Below are positions 49,621 through 59,544 of a DNA stretch of 64,000 bases, piece by piece. A program made the position numbers and the translations under genes. Every line of letters begins with the position of its first letter. The stretch's first letter is position 1. Below the pieces are notes generated by a model. It made no database searches. It was not told the origin of the DNA and saw nothing but the letters and a program-made list of their open reading frames with translations. The DNA is from Verrucomicrobiota bacterium (GTDB taxonomy: Bacteria; Verrucomicrobiota; Verrucomicrobiia; Verrucomicrobiales; DEV007). Location of the stretch: NCBI GenBank assembly GCA_030625775.1, contig DAOUQC010000003.1, positions 1-64,000 of the forward strand. The letters are read 5' to 3'.

Positions 49621-50571
49621 TCAGTTTAAAATCCAGCTTTGGAAATAGTCCATCAAGATCAGTTCTCCGGGCAACTGCTTGCCGAGATAGTCTTTTTTAA
49701 GTTTGGAGAAGTTTGAGATTGATGAAAAACGGAATCCCCGATGCAAAGGGGTAAAAAAATCATCCTGATGACTAGGCAGGGTGTAGCGGGGATTCAGAGC
49801 TTGCACGGCTTCGTCAAAACGTTGCTGTCCATCTCCTACCGCGACTCCCAGAATCGCCAGATCCACGTTGCGGCTCGGAGGGAGGTGACCTGGCATGCCT
49901 CCGGAATCAATATAGATTTTTTTGCCTGCGATTTCGATGAGAAAAGCCAGTGGGGTGCCGACTTTCCAATCTCGCGGACGTATGGGGGCGCTTGAGATGG
50001 CTTTGGAAATCAGGCCGGGGATGGGGGTGCTTCCCAAGACCCGGTCATGCTTTGAGGAAAGTACATGGATGTTTGCCTTGCCGATTTGGTAGTGATTGCC
50101 TGGACGGGCACCAATGATCTTGGCAGAAGCAATTTTGGGTGCAGCGGCCTGGCATAAAAACTTCCCTGTAGGTGAGGTGATAATTTTTCCACTGAATTGT
50201 TGTTGGAGCGGAGGTACGTCAATGAGGTGATCGAAGTGACTATGCGTGACAAGCCAGCCATCAATGTGCGTGGGGAAGTTGGCCCTTTGGCTGTATTCAG
50301 CAATGAGGGGAGTCGAGGGAGAATAGGGGGCGTTCAGGGCAACCTTGATCAAAGAAATTCGCGAAAAAAAGGGATCGATGACGATGCTGGTATCGCGGGA
50401 ACGGATCAGGTATCCGTTGGTGCCGAGGTAGGTTATTTGGACTTCCCCGTGCTTGGGGCTAGGAGCATCACTTGCTTTTATGCCAACCAGTAATTCACGC
50501 TGTGTGTTCAATCGGCTGCCGCAACTGATGAGGGTGAGAGCAATGATGAGCAGGGAGAAGTAATGGCGCAT
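49621..50571 (-). CDS. MBL-fold metallo-hydrolase, lipoprotein-like
   Basis: ALTLISCGSR lipobox; YLGTNGYLIRSRDTSIVIDPFFSR; VTHSHFDHLIDVPPL. Confidence 0.88.
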   Translation of the reverse strand: MRHYFSLLIIALTLISCGSRLNTQRELLVGIKASDAPSPKHGEVQITYLGTNGYLIRSRDTSIVIDPFFSRISLIKVALNAPYSPSTPLIAEYSQRANFPTHIDGWLVTHSHFDHLIDVPPLQQQFSGKIITSPTGKFLCQAAAPKIASAKIIGARPGNHYQIGKANIHVLSSKHDRVLGSTPIPGLISKAISSAPIRPRDWKVGTPLAFLIEIAGKKIYIDSGGMPGHLPPSRNVDLAILGVAVGDGQQRFDEAVQALNPRYTLPSHQDDFFTPLHRGFRFSSISNFSKLKKDYLGKQLPGELILMDYFQSWILN

Positions 50572-50922
50572 GAATGAGTAAGGTTTGTGTGGTCAGTTGT
50601 CTGTCGCAGGATCTTTACCATTAATTCGAACAGGGTAATTGCTACGAACACTTTGCAGTAAGGAGTTCAGTTTAGGATTGTTTCCTGGAATAGTCGTTAC
50701 GGTATCTTGAAGAGGTGACTGCCGGGAGAGGGGCTAACAGCGTAGATTCTCTTTCGTGATCTCCGCAACTCCATGGGAGAAAGTTCTTCTGATTTTGCTC
50801 GCCCGCTTCGCTCAAGGCGCCAAGTATCGCCAAGAAAGCCCCTGCAATGCATGCCCTCGTTGCCGACTTTTTGCGTCTGCGGGATCCTCTCTGGCTCATT
50901 TGCTGCCTGCTCTGTAATGAAG

Positions 50923-51525
50923 CTACTCCGATTTTTTCAAAGTCAGTTTCGCCACTACCAGGATTTGATCCTGAACTTTGATGAACCCCAAAACGGAGGG
51001 AACCACGAGGCCGCTGGTTTTTAAGGAGACGGGAAAAAAAACCGTGCAAGTGATGCGTTTATCGGAGTAGGACCAGTCGCCCACCTTTCCGATGAGTTGC
51101 TGTTCCCCCCCTTTTATAGTCAAGGTGAAAGGGATGACGGTGGGGCGGGGGATGTTTCCTTCTAGCACCGGCTTGGTGCTGCTCGCCATTAGCTTAGTGA
51201 CATCAACGATGATGTCGGGGAAGGCGGCGACTTGCAGCACGTCATGCATTTTGGTATCACGTTTGGCGCTTTTGGTATCCATCTTGGCCGCTTTTACTTT
51301 TACTCGGCTAGAGACTTTGGCTGTGCTTGCTTGAGTCAGATCGGAAATAGCCACAGTAAAAGGTTCGGTTTTCACAGTTCCGGAAAAGTTGTGCAGCGTT
51401 GATTTTCCGGAAAAGGTGATCTCACATGAGCCGTTCCATTGATCGCTGCTTTGAGCGGTGGCGTGGCCGCTGCTGATAAAAATGATGGTGGCGACTAAGA
51501 CGGATATTGTGTTTAATAATTTCAT
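50923..51525 (-). CDS. YceI family periplasmic protein
   Basis: Signal peptide; CEITFSGKSTLHNFSGTVKTEPF; domain pattern of YceI-like proteins. Confidence 0.88.
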   Translation of the reverse strand: MKLLNTISVLVATIIFISSGHATAQSSDQWNGSCEITFSGKSTLHNFSGTVKTEPFTVAISDLTQASTAKVSSRVKVKAAKMDTKSAKRDTKMHDVLQVAAFPDIIVDVTKLMASSTKPVLEGNIPRPTVIPFTLTIKGGEQQLIGKVGDWSYSDKRITCTVFFPVSLKTSGLVVPSVLGFIKVQDQILVVAKLTLKKSE

Positions 51526-51565
51526 GGTCTGCTTGGGTGGGTGGGCTGTGTTTTTGTTCTAGTCG

Positions 51566-52309
51566 TTAATCTTTAGGCAAAACTTTCAAAAAATGAATGA
51601 TGGTCATACCGAAAAAGAAGCTTTGCGATTTCACCACTTCAAAACCGTGTTCGGAAAACTTTTGTTCAAGTTCCTTGTTGGCGGGATAAGCGCGGATACT
51701 GGCGGATATGTAACCGTGGACTTCCGGGTTGCCGTGTAAAACCAGGCCCCAGAAGCTGCCCCACAGCTTCAAGGTCCAGAATTGGAAAGTCTGTGCGATT
51801 TTGGAAGAAGGTTTTGAGAAATCGAGAAAGGCAAGTTGGCCTCCCGGTTTCATGGCACGGTGGAATTCGTCAAGGCACTCATCCAGATCGGGGGCATTGC
51901 GGATGGCGTAACTGCCAGTAAGAATGTCGATCGAGTGATCGGGTAAGTCCAGGTGAGTCATGTCCTGGCAGGAAAAGCGGATCCGTTGGTTGTTATTTCG
52001 GGTATTGGAGATATTGATCATTCCCTGGGTTAGATCGGTTCCGAGGATTTCCCCGTCCGGGTATTTGTCTGCCAGCAGAAAGGCCACGTCCCCCGTTCCG
52101 CAAGCAATGTCCACGCAGAAAGGAGCGGGCACTGTAGTCAGTCCTTGAATGAGGCACTTTTTCCAATAAGAATCCTGTCCCAAAGAAAGTCCGCGAGTGG
52201 CGATGTCATAACGCGCGGCGGATTCGGTGAAGTGTTTTTCGTTGAAGTGCCTTTTCCCTTCACTGGAGTTGATGTGGTCTTTTGCTTTGAGTTTGAGTTT
52301 CGCGTTCAT
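51566..52309 (-). CDS. UbiE/MenG-like class I SAM methyltransferase
   Basis: CVDIACGTGDVAFLLADKYP; GTDLTQGMI; SYAIRNAPDLDECLDEFHRAMKPGGQLAFLDFSKP. Confidence 0.9.
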   Translation of the reverse strand: MNAKLKLKAKDHINSSEGKRHFNEKHFTESAARYDIATRGLSLGQDSYWKKCLIQGLTTVPAPFCVDIACGTGDVAFLLADKYPDGEILGTDLTQGMINISNTRNNNQRIRFSCQDMTHLDLPDHSIDILTGSYAIRNAPDLDECLDEFHRAMKPGGQLAFLDFSKPSSKIAQTFQFWTLKLWGSFWGLVLHGNPEVHGYISASIRAYPANKELEQKFSEHGFEVVKSQSFFFGMTIIHFLKVLPKD

Positions 52310-52311
52310 GG

Positions 52312-54438
52312 TCAAGAAGGGTTATTTTTCCCCTGTGTGCAGAAAGTTAATTTGAGGCAGGCAGGTAGCACTAACAAATCGCAGGCGAGGGCGAACCACA
52401 TGGTCAAGCCGGAGAGTAGGGCAAAATAGACAGTCGGCTGGAAACTACCGAACATGGCAACCCAGAAGCCGAGCGATAAAGCCAGAGTAGTAGCGGTGAG
52501 CGCGTAGCCGGTGGATTGGGTGGTGGTATAGATGGCGGCATTGCAATCCCCTTGGAAGGATTTTTTAAAAGCAGAGAGATAATGGATGGTGTCATCCACG
52601 GCAATACCGATCACTACGCTGGCGATCATGGCAGTGCCGGTGCTGAGGTCGATGGAGAAGAACCCCATGATCGCAGCACTCATTAACAAGGGGATGATAT
52701 TGGGGATGATCGCTAGTCCCATGAAGCGAATCGACCGGAAGACGATGCCGATGGTCAGCAGGATTAAGGTCAAGGCGATGGCAAAACTTTTGATTTGGGA
52801 GGCGACCAAGTGATCGGATTCTGAGATCACACGGTAGAATCCCCCCGCTTCCTTGATTGTAAAAGAATCCCCTAAATGTTTTTTGGCTAGGGAGTGAATG
52901 TTGTCTATCAACTGCGCTCCTGTAGAGGATCCGATGGCGGAGATTCGCAGACTGATTCTTGTGGTGATCAAATCAGGAGTAATGAAGGGGGCTAGTTGTG
53001 AGTCTTGTAAAACCTTTGCAAAGGGGAAGTGTGTTGGAAAACCGGATAAAGGCTCTCCCTTGATTTCTAGTAGATCAATGACGCTCAGGCTGTGTTTGAC
53101 GTGGAGTAAAAGGCTCAGTGACTGCTGGAAATCTGCGATTTGCTGGAGTTCATCGATATGGGCAAAGGCCTGATGATTGCTTTTTGAGATCAGCAGTTCC
53201 AGGCAATTTACTCCAGTGAGATTTTGGTCAATAAATGTGGAGTCCTGGAATAGCTGGTTTTTTGGACCAAGGAAACGCAAAAGGTCGGTATTGTTTTGCA
53301 CTTTTTGCGATCCGTAGAAGCTGGCCGCAGCAATGGCGATAGTTGCAAAAATAATTTTACCAGGGTGTTTGACGGTGAAAGCAGAAATTTTTTTCAGAGA
53401 AGAAGTGAGTAGATTCTTTCTCTTTCGTGGGTGCAGGGTAGGGGCTTTGAGAAAAGAGAGTCCGACAGCCAATCCGCTGACTCCGATGAAATAAGAAATG
53501 GTGACCCCGATCGAGGTGAAGAGGCCAAATTGTCGAACGGCGGGGGTATCGCTGCTTAACAGACTGAGGAATCCTATGGCAGTAGTGAGCGTAGCAAAGA
53601 GGCAAGGGCGGTAGAGCTTTTTTATTGCAGCTGCAACGCGTTGTTTTTTATCTGTCTCGCTTCCCTGCAACCACTGCAAATAAATGTGGATGCTGGTGGT
53701 GACGGATAAGGTCATGATCACCGGCGGCAGCAGGGAGGTGATCATGTTGAGGGAGAATCCAAAAAAAGAATAAATCCCCAAGGTCCAAACAATACTCAGG
53801 GCAGAGATGAGTAGCGGAAAAATGAGGCCGGAAAGTTGGCGGGTGATCAGGAAAAGAACACAGCCTAAAATCAAAAAAGACAGTGGGGCAAATAACTTTT
53901 GATCTTTGAGAACAAGTTGTCCGGCTTCGTATTTTTGCAGAGGAAGTCCGGTGATATAACATTGCACCTGCTCGTTTTCATAGGTGGCTGCGAGAGCTTG
54001 GATTTCCTGAATGATGTGAGCCTGCAATTTTTTGTTATCCGAAAAGTCATCAAGTAAAATATGGATCCCTGCGGTGTTTCGTTTTTTCGAAATCAGCAAG
54101 CCCTCAAAAATAGATGCGCTGGAGTAGTTGTGATCAGCAAGGCTGATCACTTGTTTAACGCCTTCGAGGGCTTGAAGTTCAAAGCCGATTTCTTGGATCA
54201 AATCTTTGCCGTGAGAATCGAGGATGTCGTTTTTATGAATGGCTAGAATGATGGAGTCTCCACTTTGGAAAAGATCCTCAAACTCTTTTTCGACCAGCGC
54301 CTGAATTTCATTGTCAGCGTCCATCGAACGGTTGTCCTGATCCACTCGCAGATTCAGGCACTGGAAGGCAAAAAACGCAGTCAAAGCTGCGATTACAATC
54401 AGGTAGGGAATTCTCCAGCGATCAAGAAACGACGGCAT
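52312..54438 (-). CDS. MMPL/RND superfamily exporter
   Basis: 708 aa; two TM repeats; MIASVVIGIAVDDTIHYLSAFKK; start overlaps the preceding PKS gene end by 17 nt. Confidence 0.93.
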   Translation of the reverse strand: MPSFLDRWRIPYLIVIAALTAFFAFQCLNLRVDQDNRSMDADNEIQALVEKEFEDLFQSGDSIILAIHKNDILDSHGKDLIQEIGFELQALEGVKQVISLADHNYSSASIFEGLLISKKRNTAGIHILLDDFSDNKKLQAHIIQEIQALAATYENEQVQCYITGLPLQKYEAGQLVLKDQKLFAPLSFLILGCVLFLITRQLSGLIFPLLISALSIVWTLGIYSFFGFSLNMITSLLPPVIMTLSVTTSIHIYLQWLQGSETDKKQRVAAAIKKLYRPCLFATLTTAIGFLSLLSSDTPAVRQFGLFTSIGVTISYFIGVSGLAVGLSFLKAPTLHPRKRKNLLTSSLKKISAFTVKHPGKIIFATIAIAAASFYGSQKVQNNTDLLRFLGPKNQLFQDSTFIDQNLTGVNCLELLISKSNHQAFAHIDELQQIADFQQSLSLLLHVKHSLSVIDLLEIKGEPLSGFPTHFPFAKVLQDSQLAPFITPDLITTRISLRISAIGSSTGAQLIDNIHSLAKKHLGDSFTIKEAGGFYRVISESDHLVASQIKSFAIALTLILLTIGIVFRSIRFMGLAIIPNIIPLLMSAAIMGFFSIDLSTGTAMIASVVIGIAVDDTIHYLSAFKKSFQGDCNAAIYTTTQSTGYALTATTLALSLGFWVAMFGSFQPTVYFALLSGLTMWFALACDLLVLPACLKLTFCTQGKNNPS

Positions 54439-55528
54439 CGATAATTGCGGTTTCGATGGTTAATCCCGGGCCAAAAGCCATGGCGCAAAGGCGGTCACCA
54501 TTTTTGGTAGACGGATTTCTCAGGATTTCACTGAGAATAAAAAGTATCGTCGGGCTGCTCATATTACCGAACTCCGCCATCACATTTCGCGATGCCTGAA
54601 TCTGATCCGGACGTATTTCCAGACTGCTTTCGATTTTGTCGAGAATGGCCCTCCCACCCGGATGCACCGCCCAAGTGTCTATGTCCTCAAGCTTTAAGTC
54701 GCAGTCGGCGAGGATTTTGCTGACAGTTTCTTCAATCTCTGCCCCGATTATTCTCGCTATGTATTTTGAGAGGACAAGATTGAATCCGTAGTCACCAATG
54801 TCCCAGGCCATGTCTTGTGCGCCTTCCAGGGTAAGCTCACAGGCAAAACTTTTCAGGTCAAGAGCACGCTGGCCGGGTGCCGGTTCATGATTGTTGACTA
54901 ACACCGCAGCAGCCCCATCAGCAAAAACCGAATTGGCAAGAATGGTGTCCAAATCGTCTTTTAATCTCAAGTGAAGCGAACAGAGCTCGATGCAGATAAT
55001 CAGCACATTGGCTGAAGGGTCTGCCTGACAAAACTGGGAGGCCATTTTTAATGCGGGAAAGGCTGCGTAACAGCCCATGAAGCCCAAATGGAATCGTTGC
55101 ACGGAAGGGGGCAAGTCCAGAGCGTCGACGACTTCCAGATCGGGGCCGGGATTATAAAACCCGGTGCAGGATACGGTGATCAGGTGGGTGATATCCCCGG
55201 CAGAAATGCCGGGACAGTTTTTCACCGCCTGCTGGGCGATTTCCCTGATTAGGATGCGGGATTCCTTGGTGTAAATTTCGTTTCTCTCACCGGTTGAAGG
55301 TTCTTCTGAAGATTCATTGGTGCGATATAGCGACAACGAATCCGAACCGCCTTTACCAAAGTCCTTAACAACGCTGTGGCGTTTGTCGATATTCGAACCT
55401 GCGTAGACCTGGTTGATATAGCGCTTGGCTTTTTTATTCTGCGTCCATGTTTGCATGACCTCGCAGGCGTATTCCTGAGAGTAACTGCTCTCCGGCACGA
55501 GAGTTTCGATATGTTGAATCCACGGCAT
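54422..55528 (-). CDS. Type III polyketide synthase (chalcone/stilbene synthase-like)
   Basis: ITVSCTGFYNPGPDLEVV (Cys), WAVHPGGRAILD (His), FGNMSSPTILFIL (Asn), MAFGPGLTIE. Confidence 0.93.
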   Translation of the reverse strand: MPWIQHIETLVPESSYSQEYACEVMQTWTQNKKAKRYINQVYAGSNIDKRHSVVKDFGKGGSDSLSLYRTNESSEEPSTGERNEIYTKESRILIREIAQQAVKNCPGISAGDITHLITVSCTGFYNPGPDLEVVDALDLPPSVQRFHLGFMGCYAAFPALKMASQFCQADPSANVLIICIELCSLHLRLKDDLDTILANSVFADGAAAVLVNNHEPAPGQRALDLKSFACELTLEGAQDMAWDIGDYGFNLVLSKYIARIIGAEIEETVSKILADCDLKLEDIDTWAVHPGGRAILDKIESSLEIRPDQIQASRNVMAEFGNMSSPTILFILSEILRNPSTKNGDRLCAMAFGPGLTIETAIIDAVVS

Positions 55529-55567
55529 GAGATGAGCAGGGCAGGTTGGTACAAACCAGGAAGCGTT

Positions 55568-56761
55568 TCAACTTCCAATAATTTGCAAAAATTTCGTAAA
55601 AGGCAGACAAATAATAGAAGCTGAAGCCGATGCTGATTGGCATCGCAAGGCGTTATTGATCAGAAAAGGCAAACGGGTGCCGGATAAAACCGGGATAAGG
55701 AGCTTTCTCAGTCGACTCCGTAACAGAGATGCGGTGAGCTGGGTAAAGCCGCGATACACCCGGCTCATCTCTTTGCAATTGGCTGCATAGGTCTTTAAGG
55801 CTTCATCCTCTGAAACACCATTTTGTAAAATGGCCACTAATGCGGTGGCCGCGTGCTCAGACATCATCACTCCGTGGGTGATTCCCATTCCGGCAATGGG
55901 GTCGAGGCTTTCAGTGGTATCACCAAGCAGCAGGATAGAACGGTAACTGTAAGGGCGTTTAGTTACTCCGACCGGGCCAACAACGAGGGGGCTGCCCGTC
56001 ACTTCGCCCCGAAAGGATGATTTTTCTGCAGCTTCACGCAACAGTTGTTGTTGCACCGATTCATCCTGTAAATGGGCAACCCGCTCTTTTCTGGCAAGCA
56101 TAGCAACATTCAGTGTCGTGTCGGATACCGGTGTGCAGTAAACTTCGAATCCATCTTTTAGTAGAATCAGTACTTCCCCCGTCGTTTTTTTATATTTGCC
56201 CTCCAGAACAAAATTGATTCCCCACAAGGGCAGCTTTTTCTTTGTTGTTTTCGGGATGCCCAGTTTTGCCGCATTCACCGAATTTGTTCCATCGGCCAAT
56301 ACTAGATAACGTGCGGAAATTTGGCTGCCGTCAGCAAGGTTGATTAAATAATTGGATCCTTCCATCACTATGTCAGTAACTGAAGATCCTAAAAAAGGGT
56401 CTACAGAGGGCAAAGCGGATGCGTGATCAGTGAGCAGTTTATCCAAGCGGTATCTTGGAATGCCGATTCCCTTGAGTGTGGGATGATGGCCCGAGGCAAA
56501 TTCAAATGACCGTTTTTCCAAGCCCAGACGAAACGAAAAGAATGGCTGTCCTCCCAGTTTAAGAATTTCCTCTTCCAGGCCGAGTTGGTATAAGGAGTTG
56601 AGAGCAATGTCGGAAATGCCCTCTCCGCAAGCTTTTCGCCTGGGGAAGCTTTGTTTGTCGATCAAAGCGGTCGTCAGCCCCTGCTGACCCAGGCGGATAG
56701 CCAGAGACGCACCCGACACTGAAGCCCCTACGATGGCAACATCGAATAACGGGGCTTTCAT
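55568..56761 (-). CDS. FAD-dependent oxidoreductase (geranylgeranyl-reductase/aromatic hydroxylase-like)
   Basis: FDVAIVGASVSGASLAIRLGQQGLTTALIDKQSFPRRKACGEGIS; LLLGDTTESLDPIAGMGITHGVMM. Confidence 0.9.
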   Translation of the reverse strand: MKAPLFDVAIVGASVSGASLAIRLGQQGLTTALIDKQSFPRRKACGEGISDIALNSLYQLGLEEEILKLGGQPFFSFRLGLEKRSFEFASGHHPTLKGIGIPRYRLDKLLTDHASALPSVDPFLGSSVTDIVMEGSNYLINLADGSQISARYLVLADGTNSVNAAKLGIPKTTKKKLPLWGINFVLEGKYKKTTGEVLILLKDGFEVYCTPVSDTTLNVAMLARKERVAHLQDESVQQQLLREAAEKSSFRGEVTGSPLVVGPVGVTKRPYSYRSILLLGDTTESLDPIAGMGITHGVMMSEHAATALVAILQNGVSEDEALKTYAANCKEMSRVYRGFTQLTASLLRSRLRKLLIPVLSGTRLPFLINNALRCQSASASASIICLPFTKFLQIIGS

Positions 56762-56781
56762 AACAGTCGAGGAATTATTGG

Positions 56782-57192
56782 TTAATTGACGTGGATGCCA
56801 GGACGCCCGATCGCAGCGTGGCAATTGGTGCACTGCCCGCGTAGGTTAGTGAAGGCGGCAGTGGTCGCTTTTTCCTGACCTCCTGCCAAGGCCTTTCTCA
56901 GGTCTTTGTAGGGCCCGGATTCCCAAGCGCTCAGCATGGGTTTGAGGTTGACCTCATTGCCTGTTTTTGATTGCACCACGGGAGCCAGTTCCACTGCCCC
57001 GCGCACGCCGCTTCCGATCGCGGCAGCGGCGCTGTTTGCTCCCGTATAATCCCCTTTTTCCGCCTTTTTTGCCGATTGCTTGAGCATGGCGTTTGCTTCC
57101 TGCATTTTTTGAGCACTTGGTGTCGTGACACAGCTGCTTAGGGTTAAAAGGCTTGCGCCGAGGAGAAGGATTGAGGAGACAGATAGTTTCAT
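56782..57192 (-). CDS. Small monohaem c-type cytochrome lipoprotein
   Basis: LLTLSSCVTT lipobox; single CTNCH near C-terminus; 136 aa. Confidence 0.75.
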   Translation of the reverse strand: MKLSVSSILLLGASLLTLSSCVTTPSAQKMQEANAMLKQSAKKAEKGDYTGANSAAAAIGSGVRGAVELAPVVQSKTGNEVNLKPMLSAWESGPYKDLRKALAGGQEKATTAAFTNLRGQCTNCHAAIGRPGIHVN

Positions 57193-57556
57193 AGGTGGAT
57201 TTTTTTTCTTCTTAAAGGAGTTGGGATCAGGTTGATGGTAGGACGTGCCTGTAAGAAGAGACCTTACAAGTTGTGCAATATACGCTCAAATAACTAGTGT
57301 TCTGTAACGACTAATAGTCAAGGCCTAATTAACTAGGTGGTTATAAAGCTAAGTTTCTTTTAAGGTGGGCTCTTAGAAAGTGTCTCCCAGGGTATGGTAT
57401 GTCATATGAGCAAGTCACGATTCACCCCGATGTCGCAAGCGGAAGCACAAGGAATTGAAAACCGAATCACCAGCTAGCGTGATTGGTATAACAATATCGC
57501 TGAGGATCTACTGTAAGATCTATGTGCTTTTGACGGAGGTGCAGATGGTGGAGGCT

Positions 57557-58411
57557 TTACCAATCAAGCAAGTCTTTCACCAAGTCACTTGCATTCTTTC
57601 CACCTTCCCGCAAATCTTTCAAAGTCGGAGACTTCTTCCGCTTGGCCAATCGAGTTCCTTCCTCGTCCTTGATCAGCGGATGATGCTCATATTCGGGCAC
57701 CGGTAGGTCGAGCAGGGCTTGCAGCAGGCGGTGAAGGTGGGTGGTTTCAAATAGGTCTTCGCCCCGGGTGACCAGGGAGATTTGTTGTAGGGCATCATCC
57801 AGAACTACAGCGAGATGGTAGCTGGTTCGAATGTCTTTTCTGGCTAAGACGACGTCGCCGAGTAATTCCGGCTGAGCTGTTTGCGGGCCCTGTCGGCGAT
57901 CTAACCAGATGAGTTCTTTTCCTGCAGTGGCCTCAAGGGATTTTTCCAGGTTGAGGCGCAAGGCAAATTCCTCTCCCTTTGATATTTTAGATTTTCTTTC
58001 ATCTTCGGACATTTTACGGCAGAGGCCGGGATAAAGAAGTTCGCCTGGTCCATGCGGAGCGGCTCCAGATTGCTCGATCTCAGCCAGAATATTTTTACGT
58101 GTGCAAAAACAGGGATAGATCAAATCACGTTGGCGCAGTTGTTCGAGAGCATCGGCATATTCATCGAGATATTCAGATTGCCGTCGAACGGGCTGTTCCC
58201 ATTTCAAACCCAGCCAAGCCAGGTCTTCGTAAATAGCTGCTTCGTATTCCGGACGGCAGCGAGTGAAATCAATGTCCTCAATCCTAAGCAGAAATCGGCC
58301 ACCTTTATTTCGTGCGGCTTGTTCACAAAACAAGGCGGAGTAGGCATGCCCGGCATGCAGCAGTCCTGTTGGACTTGGTGCAAAGCGCGTGATGCAGGTA
58401 TCAGGAGGCAC
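57557..58411 (-). CDS. gluQ: Glutamyl-Q tRNA(Asp) synthetase
   Basis: CITRFAPSPTGLLHAGHAYSALF; LLRIEDIDFTRCRPEYEAAIYEDLAWLGL; no anticodon-binding domain; GTG start inferred. Confidence 0.88.
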   Translation of the reverse strand: MPPDTCITRFAPSPTGLLHAGHAYSALFCEQAARNKGGRFLLRIEDIDFTRCRPEYEAAIYEDLAWLGLKWEQPVRRQSEYLDEYADALEQLRQRDLIYPCFCTRKNILAEIEQSGAAPHGPGELLYPGLCRKMSEDERKSKISKGEEFALRLNLEKSLEATAGKELIWLDRRQGPQTAQPELLGDVVLARKDIRTSYHLAVVLDDALQQISLVTRGEDLFETTHLHRLLQALLDLPVPEYEHHPLIKDEEGTRLAKRKKSPTLKDLREGGKNASDLVKDLLDW

Positions 58412-58442
58412 GGTTTGGCGTATTGAAATTATCCTAAACTCC

Positions 58443-59336
58443 CTAGCATTGACTGGCGATCTCTTTGATGTATTCGCGCAAACCGGGGCCGACATCTTCG
58501 CGGCGCAGGGCAAATTCGATGTTGGTTTTCAGGAAATCGAGTTTGTTGCCAATATCGTAACGTTTTTCTGCCAACTGAAGGCCATACATCGAATGATCCT
58601 CCAGCATCGCTACCATTGCGTCAGTGAGTTGGATTTCGTTATTCTTACCTCGAGGGGTTCGTTCGAGGTATTCAAAAATTTCCGGACGGAAAATATAACG
58701 ACTGGCGATGGCAAGGTTGGAGGGAGCTTCGTTCGGGTAGGGTTTTTCAATCAGCGTATCTACTTTCAATACAGCACTGCCTTCGCTGACCCAATTGCCT
58801 CCTGCAATCCCATAACGGCTGACTTTATCTTCAGCAACCGGCTCTAGAGCTACGACGTTTTGTCCATATTGTTTGTAAATCTCGATCAGCTGTCCAGTGA
58901 CAGGTTTACATTCCCCCGGGATACCAAGTAGAGTGTCTCCGAGTAGAAGGGCAAAGGGTTCGTTACCGACAAAATTGCGAGCATACGATACCGCATCGCC
59001 GAGGCCGTTGAGCTCCTGCTGCCAGATGTAATGGATGTTGGCGAGTTTGGATATTGCCTGAATTTTTTCCAGCTCATCCGTTTTCCCTTTTTCCCGCAAT
59101 TCGGCCTCCAGATCGAGATTGGGATAAAAGTGTTCTTCGATAGCACGCTTACTTTTGCCGATGACCATGAGGATGTCAGTGATCCCGGATTCCACCGCTT
59201 CTTCGACAACGTGTTGAATAGTCGGCGTGTCGATGATCGGCAGCATTTCCTTGGGTATAGATTTTGCTGTTGGCAAAAAACGGGTACCAAAACCTGCTGC
59301 TGGAATAACAGCTTTGCGCACTGGTGTGGGATTCAT
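58443..59336 (-). CDS. galU: UTP--glucose-1-phosphate uridylyltransferase
   Basis: KAVIPAAGFGTRFLPTAKSIPKEMLPIIDTPTIQHVVEEAVESGI. Confidence 0.96.
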   Translation of the reverse strand: MNPTPVRKAVIPAAGFGTRFLPTAKSIPKEMLPIIDTPTIQHVVEEAVESGITDILMVIGKSKRAIEEHFYPNLDLEAELREKGKTDELEKIQAISKLANIHYIWQQELNGLGDAVSYARNFVGNEPFALLLGDTLLGIPGECKPVTGQLIEIYKQYGQNVVALEPVAEDKVSRYGIAGGNWVSEGSAVLKVDTLIEKPYPNEAPSNLAIASRYIFRPEIFEYLERTPRGKNNEIQLTDAMVAMLEDHSMYGLQLAEKRYDIGNKLDFLKTNIEFALRREDVGPGLREYIKEIASQC

Positions 59337-59544
59337 AACTGGTTGTGATTATTTAAGTCCAAGAAATTTGGGCTAGCTATCGGTTCCTACCATGAAGAGC
59401 ATGAAGTTCATGAAGGATGCAAAACAATTTTTTTCAATTAGTTGTCTCCGGCTGTCTCCCCCCGCGACCGCGGGATCCGGTTTATGGTGAATTATATACA
59501 TTGACCTCGAATCTGACGTCTTGAAAGCATGTAAATGTCTACGT

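Noticed and set aside
50672-51049. 125-aa minus-strand ORF between YceI and MBL-fold genes
   Set aside because: Overlaps the YceI gene end, low-complexity composition, no start-site signal or family.
57404-57475. Tiny ORF MSKSRFTPMSQAEAQGIENRITS in the gap before gluQ
   Set aside because: Only ~23 codons then stop; may be a remnant but cannot be supported as a gene from sequence alone.
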